Assembly: GCF_014643635.1 (NCBI RefSeq)
Contig: NZ_BMJV01000001.1
Coordinates: 496,001 to 560,000, forward strand
Length of the DNA stretch: 64,000 nucleotides
DNA from: Salipiger pallidus
GTDB lineage: Bacteria; Pseudomonadota; Alphaproteobacteria; Rhodobacterales; Rhodobacteraceae
Direction of reading: 5' to 3'
Shown one piece after another: positions 56,832 to 64,000 of this stretch. Each line of letters starts with the position of its first letter. Position 1 is the first letter of the stretch. Below the pieces are notes generated by a model. The model was given only the letters and a program-made list of their open reading frames with translations. It made no database searches and was not told the DNA's origin. Made by a program: the position numbers and the translations under genes.

Positions 56832-58111
56832 GCGATGTCGTCTCCTTTCGCCCGGGCCTTGCCGAGACCTAAACGCGGGAATGGCACCACCGGGTGGGCG
56901 AGCCGCTTCTGGTGATAATCGATCTGCCCGATCTCGAGCGCGGTGCCAAGACCGGCATGGGTCACGTCGACCCGGGCCAGTGCGATGGTCTGCCCGAGGA
57001 TATGGGACCGGGTGGCGAATGCCACCACGCCTAGCTGCACGCGCCCCACTCGCACTGGGCGGGCACGGTTGTCGTGTCCAGCAGCAGGCCCACCAGTTTG
57101 CGCTGCGGCTATGGCTTGCGCCGCTCCAGCGCCTCGCGCCCGGAGCACGGCATCGCTTTAAACGTCAGCGGCACGGTAAGGCCGATGCCTGCCTCGAACG
57201 GGCCGGACTGGTTGTCGAACTCGTGACCGGTCAAGGTCAGCCCACCCTCGATCCGCAACATGTCGAGCGCGGCAAGGCCCAGAGGCTCGAGCCCGCGCGG
57301 GCGCCCTTCGGCCCAGATGGCGTCAAAGATCTCGGGGGGCGTCCAACACCTCGACGCCCAGCGCTCCGGTATAGCCGGTGCGCGAGATCATCACCGGCCG
57401 GCCGACGAAATCCTCCAGCCTTGCGATGGTGACATGGAACCAGCCCAGCGCGTCCACCGTCGGGCGGCCCGGCGGGGTCCAGGACAGCGCCAACAGGATC
57501 TGCAGCGACAGCCGCCCCTGCACGCCGCCTTGTGCTGCTGGTCGGTGGAGCTGCGCACATGGGCGTCCATGCCCAGTCTCACTGCCTCCTCCCGCAATAA
57601 GCTGCCGCAATGACCACAGTCGCCGATCCGGCGCGAGGTGTGGCCTCTGAGCCGGAACACGATGCCGTCGTCGCTCATCTCGCCGTGTTCATCGCAGGCG
57701 GCAGGATAGACCACCTGCCCGATGCAAAGCTTATCGATGTTGCGGGTCACGCAATGCTTCATCAGATCCGCGGCTTCAGGGCCGATCACCGCGACTTCGC
57801 GCAAGGGCGACAGCTCCGTGATCACCACTTGTTCGCGGCAGGCCCGGTATTCGCCCAGCGCGCCGACTGAGGGGAAGTTGCCCGGCAGCCAGTAGCCCGT
57901 GTATTCGGTGAAATCCCGGAGTGGGCGCAAAGCTGCCATGGCCCCCGTGAGGGGCACGACATAGCCGTTGTTGCGGATGGACGTGATTGCCTTCTTCTTG
58001 TGCGTCTTCCACTGGACGAACGCCTCGTGCGCGCCCTCGACGCGAAGCTGGGGTTATCGGTTCCCGTGATCAGTTCTTTGACGTAGTCGCCCTGATACTC
58101 TGTCGCATCAT
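56828..58111 (-). pseudogene. remnant of a GcvT-family tetrahydrofolate-dependent aminomethyltransferase
   Basis: Conserved pieces appear in order but in changing frames: EYQGDYVKELITGTDNPSFA, then after a shift EGAHEAFVQWKTHKKKAI, RNNGYVVPLTGAMAAL, FTEYTGYWLPGNFPS, LREVAVIGPEAADLMKH, GEMSDDGIVFRL, another shift, GRPVMISRTGYTGALGVEV, further shifts, and the C-terminus TRSHILGQTIALARVDV to HPVVPFP. At least three frameshifts break it. The start ATG (58108-58111) has GGAGAA upstream. Intact homologues move a methyl or aminomethyl carbon to tetrahydrofolate. The stop overlaps the phosphotransferase start. Confidence 0.85.
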
Positions 58112-58195
58112 GATCCGTTTCTCCTGCGTCTTCGTCAGCCTGGCGGGACTGCCAGTCGGCCGCCATCGCCGCACTATGTCGCCCCGGTTTTATCC

Positions 58196-58680
58196 CATGG
58201 GTGCCGTACGGTGCGCCCCGGTGACCGAGTTGCAACCGTATTTCCATCATTGCGATCCGATGCCATCGCCTGAATAGATGGTCCCAAGGATCAGCATGTC
58301 GCGCCCGTCGCATTCATCAGCATCGTGGACATAACGGACATGGAGGATGCGCCCGCTGAACCCCTCGAAGCCAGGGTCACAGGGCACGTCGCGGAAGCCG
58401 AAATGTTCGTCAAAGCAATGGTCGGCCAGCTTCAGCCCCTCTTTGGGGCCGTTGGACCTCAGTTTGCGGCATATCGACCCATGCACGGGGTTGGCTTACC
58501 CTTAGACGCCCGTGCGCCAGGCATTGCGCCACAGACCGCTCCAGTCGGCCTGTTTCCAGTAACAGACGAACTCGGAAATCTCCTCGCCCCTCTCTGCCGC
58601 TCACTGGCACCCCAAAAGCTGGGTAAGGCCAGACGGACCGGCACCGATCAGGCGAACCTTCGTTCCCTGATCTACCGATG
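58196..58680 (-). pseudogene. tmm: remnant of trimethylamine monooxygenase
   Basis: The pieces match Roseobacter Tmm in order: KVRLIGAGPSGLTQLLG (FAD motif), a TGA stop, GEEISEFVCYWKQADWSGLW, AWRTGV, two TAA stops, SNGPKEGLKLADHCFDEHFG, then about 70 residues deleted, FEGFSGRILHV, GRDMLILGTIYSGDGIGSQ (NADPH motif, altered), a TGA stop, WKYGCNSVT and HRTAPMG. The last half of the about 450-residue enzyme is gone. Tmm makes trimethylamine N-oxide, the first step of trimethylamine use in marine roseobacters. Confidence 0.85.
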
Positions 58681-58704
58681 TGCAATTTTTACTGATGGTT
58701 ATAA

Positions 58705-58760
58705 GGTTTTCTCATAAGGCAACCATTCTTCTTGCCACTCTGGGTTTTCTTAAGAGAACC
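58705..58760. promoter_or_regulatory. two related operator-like palindromes between tmm remnant and amidotransferase gene
   Basis: GGTTTTCTTAAGAGAACC (58743-58760) has 9-bp arms with one mismatch. A weaker relative, GGTTTTCTCATAAGGCAACC, lies at 58705-58724. They sit in the spacer between the divergent tmm remnant and the glutamine amidotransferase gene. A shared regulator, possibly the XRE-cupin protein of the island, is inferred. Confidence 0.4.
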
Positions 58761-58821
58761 TGAGGTAGATCAGGGAGGGCTGCACGACCATGGGGCAAAG
58801 ACAGCGCGGGAGGTCCATCAC

Positions 58822-59550
58822 ATGCATTTTCTGGTACTCAATCATCAACGCCCACCCCACCGCGGTGCCCTTCTCGAGATGGTGGCGGCCGCCGGTCACG
58901 ACTGGACGCGCGTCCTTCTGCACGAGGGCACGCCGCTTCCCCCGCTCGACGGCTTCGATGCGGTCTGGGTCAAGAGTGGCTCCATGGACGTCTGGCAGGA
59001 AGAAGCCCATCCGTGGCTGCGCGCCGAAAAGGCGCTTATCCGCGAGGCGGTGGTGGACAGGGGCATGCCCTACCTCGGCATCTGCCTCGGCCACCAGCTG
59101 CTGGCCAGTGCTCTTGGCGGCGAGGTCCTCCTCGGCACGCCCGAGGTCGGGGTCAAGACCGTCACCCTGCACGGAAGCTCGCCATACATGAGCGATGTGC
59201 CCTCGCCTCTGCCAGTGCTGCAATGGCATGCCGCCGAGGTCATCCGCCCACCGGAGGGCGCAGTGGTGCTTGCCTCGTCCCCGGCCTGCTCGGTCGAGGC
59301 TATGAGCTGGGGGGACAAGGCACTGTCGGTCCAGTTCGACCTGGAGGCCAAGAAGGAAAGCCTGCGCCACTGGACGGAACCGGCTCCGCGTAACCTCGAC
59401 GCAGAGGCCACCAACGGCCGGTGGCGGGATGGCCTAGAAGAGGCGCTGGCGCAGCAGCTGCCCGGCATCCACCGGTCGGCCCGGCAGATCTATGACAACT
59501 GGTGCCGCCAGTGCGGCATCCCCAACGAACCACCAGGGACGATCAAATGA
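58822..59550 (+). CDS. class I glutamine amidotransferase-like protein with altered catalytic triad
   Basis: A 242-residue GMP-synthase-type GATase domain. The nucleophile Cys88 is present in YLGICLGHQLLASALGG. The second triad motif, normally QFHxE, reads SVQFDLEAKKE: the histidine is Asp173, while Glu175 is kept. Without that histidine, glutamine hydrolysis should be lost or weak. The open frame is otherwise full length. Its stop overlaps the start of the following broken acetyltransferase-like gene (ATGA). The acceptor is unknown. Confidence 0.82.
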   Translation: MHFLVLNHQRPPHRGALLEMVAAAGHDWTRVLLHEGTPLPPLDGFDAVWVKSGSMDVWQEEAHPWLRAEKALIREAVVDRGMPYLGICLGHQLLASALGGEVLLGTPEVGVKTVTLHGSSPYMSDVPSPLPVLQWHAAEVIRPPEGAVVLASSPACSVEAMSWGDKALSVQFDLEAKKESLRHWTEPAPRNLDAEATNGRWRDGLEEALAQQLPGIHRSARQIYDNWCRQCGIPNEPPGTIK

Positions 59551-60122
59551 GCGTTGAACCGATCTCCTACGCGGTTTTCGAGGCTCGCACCGTCCACCTG
59601 CAATGTGGCATCACGCTGCGGGACGCAAAACTGGCCTAAACCACCCATGGCACGCTCAATGCTGTAAAGGACAACGTGGTGGACTGCCCAACCCGCTACG
59701 GTGGCACCCATGCGGACAACGCCTTTCTCATCGGGCCGGGAATGGCGCTGGACCCCCATACGTATTTCATCGTGGTGCCCGACATGCTGGGCAACGGCGT
59801 GTGATCATCCCCCTCGAACACGCCCCTGCCCCTGCACGGCCCGGATTTCCCGAAGATCACACAGTATGACAACGTCATGCTTCAGGAACGGCTGCTGCGC
59901 GAGGTCTTTGGGATAGAGAAGATCCGCCTCACCTGCGGCTGGTCCATGGGCGGGCAGCAGGCCTTTCACTGGGCGGCGCCGTTCCCGTCCCGCGTCGCCG
60001 CCACGGCCTGTTTCTGCGGGCAAGATGCCAGCGTGTTGCCAAGGATCGTGTCGGACAACACAAATGCTCCGTCCATCGTGATAGGTGCGCTGGGGGCCGG
60101 GAGGATCGCCGCCATGCTCTGA
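59547..60122 (+). pseudogene. remnant of a homoserine O-acetyltransferase-like alpha/beta hydrolase
   Basis: One frame carries YAVFEARTVHLQCGITLRDA, a TAA stop (59637), GTLNAVKDNV, FLIGPGMALDPHTYFIVVPD, a TGA stop (59802) where serine is expected, SSPSNTPLPLHG, QERLLREVFGIEKIRLTCG and WSMGGQQAFHWA, which contains the nucleophile serine. After about residue 155 the similarity ends and about half the protein is missing. It was translated with the amidotransferase by a 4-bp overlap. Confidence 0.85.
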
Positions 60123-60250
60123 CGGCCCGCGCCAGACCTAGGCGGCTGCCGTGTCCGCCTGCAGCAGGCCCGGCACGCCGGAGCGCAAAGCCCTGCACAA
60201 ACCAAAACCGGCCCGCCGCGGCGAGCGGGTTCCTTGCGCGCAAGCCCACC

Positions 60251-61443
60251 TCAGCGCGAGGTAAAGCTGATCGGCAGTGAGATCGGCCCGGTGTTGCCAC
60301 TGTCCGCAAGCCATGTGGCCCCGTCCCCGATCACCGGCGCACCCATCCGCGCCGACAGAACCCGGTAGGCCACCGCCATGTCATTGCGCGCCACGAGCTT
60401 GCCGAGGCAGTGATGCACCCCGCCGCCGAAGCCGAAGTTGCGCGCTCGCTTCTCGGTGATGTCAAAGGCAGCGCCCTCCATGACTTCGGGGTCGGTGCCC
60501 GCGCTTTCCGAATAAAGGTGCAGCACGGTGCCCTTGGGAATGGTGATGCCGCCGTAGTCGAAATCCTCGTTCGCCTCGCACGACACCCATGTGATCGTGG
60601 GGCGCACCCGCATGACCTCGGTCGCCGCCGCCATGTCGAGCGACGGGTCGGCGGCAAGCGCCTCCCACTGCCCGGGGTGGGCGGCGAACATCGACATGCC
60701 AAGGCCCAGCTGGTTGCGCGTCGTGTCCACCCCCGCGAAGGCCAGCATTAGGGCAAGGTTCCAAAGCTCCCCGTGGCTCAGCCGGTCGCCACCTTCGCGG
60801 GCCTGGACCATCACCGACAGGATGTCGTCACCGGGGCTCGTCTCACGCTCTTTCAGGACGCCGGTGATGTAATCGCCAAGCTCGATGGTGGCGGCCTCGA
60901 TCTCGTCCACGCGATCGGGGAAGTTCACACCAAGCGCCAGCCCCATGGTGGCCGAGGTGCGCAGGATGAACGGCGCCTCGCGTTCCGGCAGGCCGAGCAG
61001 CAGGCATAGCACCCGCGCCGCATAGGGGTCGGCGAATTCGGCCATGAAATCGCACGAACCGCGTTCGATGAACCCGTCGGCAAGATCGTTCGCGATACGT
61101 TCGAACTCGGGCATGAGCGCCTTGACGATCTTGGGTGAAAACGCCGGGTTCACCAGCTTGCGCAGCCGCCAGTGGTCATCGCCTTCGGTGACGAGGATCG
61201 AAGTGTTCCACCAGTCGGCGAACACCCCCGACGTGACCCCGTTCAGGGCAGGCCAGGCATGGCTGCCCTGGATCAGGGACTTGTGGGTGAGAAGCTGGCC
61301 CATCTCCTTGTGGCGCAGCACCGCAAGGCCATAGGGCGTGCGGGCGTACCAGCTGCGCGCGCGCGCCTCGCGCACCGGAGTGAGAATGCAGGGTTCGCCA
61401 CGTCGAGGTAGGGCGCGTCGGGAAACTGCTGCTTCAGCGTCAC
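60251..61443 (-). pseudogene. cytochrome P450 with an N-terminal frameshift
   Basis: About 390 codons of a soluble bacterial P450. The I-helix AFAGVDTTRNQ, the EVMR of the K-helix and the heme-ligand motif FGFGGGVHHCLGKLVA are intact. The N-terminus TLKQQFPDAPYLDVANPAF is in another frame, joined to REARARSWYARTPYGL by a one-base shift at about 61391. The original start is a GTG at 61443 overlapping the glutamine synthetase stop (GTGA). The main part could still be translated from a later codon, so this is the least damaged of the broken genes. Confidence 0.8.
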
Positions 61444-62299
61444 GGCAGGCACTCCATGCAGGTGTCCTTCTCCCAGTCGATCACGGTGGACAGGAACGGC
61501 GCCCACTGGTCGGTCTTGTACTCATGGTAGAGGCGGAACATCTCGCCGGGAAGGCCACGCTGCACAACCTCGTCATTTTCGAGGTGAACCAGCGCCTCAC
61601 CCAGCGACATGGGCAGTTTCTTGACCGTCTTGCCCTGCGCCATGGCGTCGCAGATGTTGCGCTCTTCGGGAGAGCCGGGATCAAGGCTGTTGTCGAGCCC
61701 CTCATCCATCGCCGCGAGCAGCGCCGAGCCCATCAGGCTTTCGAGTTGATCGAAGTGGTAGCAGTAGGGTTTCGACATGCCGTCGGTAGGCTTGCCGTTC
61801 TCGTCGTTCTTCAGCCACATCATCTCGGGCTTGGTGCCCATGCGCAGGTGCAGCCCGTGCTTTTCCTGGAGGGCCTTGTGCATCCGGCGCAGGCTGCCGC
61901 GGCAGTCGGCGGTAAGGAACGCGCCGGGATCGACCTTTTTCTCGCGGTTGCGGAACAGGGTGCAGTACAGGCGACCGAGTTCGGGGGCCTGGGGAAGCTG
62001 CATGAAGGTCTTGGGCTCGGGTTCGGGGATGCCCACCAGCTCGGCGGCCTCGGGGCCGTAACCGAGATAATCGCCCGCGCGGTTGGTAAAGAGGTTCACC
62101 GTGGCGCCAGAGACCAGCTGAAAGCCCTTCTTGGCGACGCTTCCCATTGATCGGACGGGATGCCCTTGCCCATGATCTTGCCGGTCACCGAAACGAACTG
62201 AAGGTAGAGATACTTGATCCCCAGCGCGTCGATCTTCTAGCGCGCCGCCTTGATCTTCTGGTCGCGTCCAGGCTCTTCGACAAAGCCCACGATACCCAT
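61440..62299 (-). pseudogene. remnant of a glutamine synthetase (GlnT-like)
   Basis: It starts with ATG at 62299 (MGIVGFVEEPGRDQKIKAAR), hits TAG at 62237-62239, continues KIDALGIKYLYLQFVSVTGK, IMGKGIPSDQW, shifts frame, then GFQLVSGATVNLFTNRAGDY, GFLTADCRG-like and MSKPYCYHFDQLESL. From there about 150 residues of the catalytic core are deleted in frame and it resumes ALLAAMDEGLDNSLDPGSPE to the C-terminus. Normal length is about 440-460; glutamate, ATP and metal sites are lost. Confidence 0.85.
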
Positions 62300-62650
62300 C
62301 TGTCCCGACTTCCTTGTTGACCTTTTCTGCAGTCAGACAGCCCGACCGTGTCAGCACCTGACCAGAGAAACCAATTCTTTACGGGAAAATTTTATTCCCA
62401 AAGATGGAGTCGCCCAGCAATCCGTCAAGGCCCGTTTGCACAGCGCACAACGATCACGCAATCGCGAGGACAAGGCGCCAGCGTTTGAACAAAAACGATG
62501 ATCGCCCCCGACCGCCATGCGGCCACGTTTTGCCTGCAGGAAACTTTATTCACTCTGGGGACAGGGTGAACACACCCCGCCCGCCCCCGTCTCATCTGAC
62601 CGGACATCCGAACGGGCAACAAGAATACAACCAATGGGGAACCTAGGACA
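62300..62650. promoter_or_regulatory. 351-bp promoter region of the ammonium transporter gene
   Basis: No gene is seen between the glutamine synthetase remnant and the ammonium transporter. An AT-rich patch lies around 62373-62400, and AGGA precedes the ATG at 62651. I looked for an RpoN-type -24/-12 element; the nearest sequence (GG and GC around 62520-62533) has the wrong spacing. No NtrC site is clear. Confidence 0.4.
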
Positions 62651-64000
62651 ATGGAACAGGAAATTGCCGCGCTGACAGAGCGGTTGGCGGCCCTCGAGGG
62701 CGCCTCCGGAATGTCGGGCACAATCAACTCCGAAATCTTCTACTGGTGGTGTACCGCCCTGATGATCGCCATCCACGCGGGCTTTCTGGCCTATGAGATG
62801 GGAGCGAGCCGGGTGAAGAACGTGCTGGCATCGGGGATCAAGAACATCCTCGCCTTCGCCTTCATGGTGCCGACCTTCTATTTCTTCGGCTGGTACATCT
62901 ACAACTCGTTCTATGAAGGCCTGCCGCCCTCGGGCGCGGTCGGCCTGCCATGGGAAGCGTCTATGGGGCCGAACCTCACCGACAACGCCACCGGCATCTT
63001 CTGGGCCGCCTTCACGCTGTTCGCAGCCACCACCGCCTCGATCTTCTCGGGCGCGGTGATCGAACGCATCCAGACCGCGGGCTTCCTGATCCTCGCGATC
63101 CTGCTGGGGTCGGTCGTATGGATCCTTGGCGGTGCATGGGGCTGGCACCCGACCGGCTGGCTGCTGACCGAATTCGGCTACCATGACGTGGGCGCCGCGG
63201 GCGTCGTGCACATGGTCGCGGGCTTCTTCGCGCTTGGCGTGCTGATCAACCTCGGGCCGCGCGTGGGCAAGTTCAACAGCGACGGTTCGGCCAATGCGAT
63301 CTTCGCGCATAACGTGCCCTTCACCATCACCGGCCTGATGCTCATCATCGTGGGCTTCTTCGGCTTCCTCGGCGGGTGCATCATCTACATGCCCGGCGAG
63401 CAGTGGATCAACATCTACGGCCAGCCCACCACCCTGTCGGCCTTTGCGTTCAACACGCTCATGGGCATGGCGGGCGGCATCATCGGCGCATGGGTCAAGA
63501 CCCGAGATCCGTTCTGGATGATGTCCGGTGCCCTGATCGGCATCTTCGCCGCCGCATCGGGCCTTGATGTCTACTACCCGCCCGTGGCCTTCGTGCTGGG
63601 CACCTTCGGCGGCTTCGTCGTCCCGATGGTCGCCGTCCAGCTTGAAAAGATGGGCATCGACGACGCGGTCGGTGCCTTCCCGGTGCATGGCATCGGCGGC
63701 ATGATCGGTGTGCTGGCCTGCGGCGTCTTTGCCGGCGGCTACCCCAACATCGACGGCTACCCGCCGGTGTCGCTCTGGGGTCAGCTGGTGGGTGCCACGA
63801 CCATGGGGGTGCTCGGCTTCGTGCCCGGCTTCCTGGTGAGCTTCTTGCTCAATGCCATGGGCCTGTTGCGGGTGCCCGACCACATTCAGGAAATGGGTCT
63901 CGACATCGTCAAGGTGCCGGTTTCGGCCTACCCCGAGAACTACACCCCGGGCCCGGTGTCCGTGGCCACCCCGAGCGGCGCTGCCGCCGCACCCGCCGAA
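62651..64000 (+). CDS. amt: ammonium transporter (partial, C-terminal end outside window)
   Basis: 450 codons are open to the window edge. After an unusual polar N-terminus (EQEIAALTERLAALEG, coiled-coil-like), a full Amt/MEP/Rh channel follows with eleven helices. The twin histidines of the conduction pore are in GVVHMVAGFFAL and VHGIGGMIGVLACG; GAWGWHPTGWL and NAIFAHNVPF are further family marks. The C-terminus is alanine- and proline-rich. Unlike the genes to its left it is undamaged, so it is probably still useful for ammonium uptake. Confidence 0.94.
   Translation, partial: MEQEIAALTERLAALEGASGMSGTINSEIFYWWCTALMIAIHAGFLAYEMGASRVKNVLASGIKNILAFAFMVPTFYFFGWYIYNSFYEGLPPSGAVGLPWEASMGPNLTDNATGIFWAAFTLFAATTASIFSGAVIERIQTAGFLILAILLGSVVWILGGAWGWHPTGWLLTEFGYHDVGAAGVVHMVAGFFALGVLINLGPRVGKFNSDGSANAIFAHNVPFTITGLMLIIVGFFGFLGGCIIYMPGEQWINIYGQPTTLSAFAFNTLMGMAGGIIGAWVKTRDPFWMMSGALIGIFAAASGLDVYYPPVAFVLGTFGGFVVPMVAVQLEKMGIDDAVGAFPVHGIGGMIGVLACGVFAGGYPNIDGYPPVSLWGQLVGATTMGVLGFVPGFLVSFLLNAMGLLRVPDHIQEMGLDIVKVPVSAYPENYTPGPVSVATPSGAAAAPAE

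Noticed and set aside
57237-57957. Several overlapping ORFs as separate small genes
   Set aside because: They are pieces of one frameshifted GcvT-family gene, shown by motif order across the frames.
62510-62540. Possible RpoN (-24/-12) promoter for the ammonium transporter
   Set aside because: The GG and GC pairs are 11 bases apart instead of 12, so it does not fit the strict spacing.

Overview
The window is GC-rich DNA whose gene order and protein types fit a Rhodobacterales (Roseobacter-clade) alphaproteobacterium. The main evidence is a 14-gene nuo (complex I) operon in alphaproteobacterial order followed by birA, coaX and RNase J, a leucine-catabolism cluster, an Entner-Doudoroff dehydratase and a trimethylamine-monooxygenase remnant. 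No tRNA, rRNA, CRISPR array, phage or intact insertion sequence was recognised.

Layout. 1-4.6 kb: a flavin monooxygenase-like gene cut by the left edge, then an MFS transporter overlapping a class V aminotransferase, divergent from an Lrp/AsnC regulator. 4.7-6.8 kb: DUF2852, RDD and the N-end-rule transferase bpt. 6.9-10.8 kb: a PqiABC-type MCE lipid-transport operon with PqiA split into two genes. 10.9-32.6 kb: one long minus-strand run nuoA-N, birA, coaX, RNase J. It carries eight accessory ORFs between nuo genes, five of which encode exported proteins with exactly two cysteines in the mature part. 32.9-42.5 kb: leucine degradation (ivd, acyl-CoA synthetase, mccB, mccA, GST, HMG-CoA lyase, enoyl-CoA hydratase) with an OmpW-like gene placed inside it on the other strand. 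42.6-53.7 kb: housekeeping and orphan genes (CreA-like, DksA-like, MoxR ATPase, AEC carrier, orphan ABC ATPase, PIN protein, RlmI-like methyltransferase, edd).

54.1-62.3 kb is different. It is a decaying island apparently once devoted to methylated-amine and one-carbon metabolism and nitrogen assimilation. It holds remnants of trimethylamine monooxygenase (tmm), a GcvT-family aminomethyltransferase, a dimethylglycine-dehydrogenase-like flavoprotein, a homoserine-acetyltransferase-like hydrolase, a cytochrome P450 and a glutamine synthetase. All carry stops, frameshifts or deletions. Two full-length genes among them, a choline-kinase-like phosphotransferase and a class I glutamine amidotransferase, appear to have lost a catalytic residue. 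Only the XRE-cupin regulator at one end and the ammonium transporter at the other look wholly intact. The decay is visible because start/stop overlaps and family motifs survive. Function assignments rest on motif and family recognition by eye; no database search was run.
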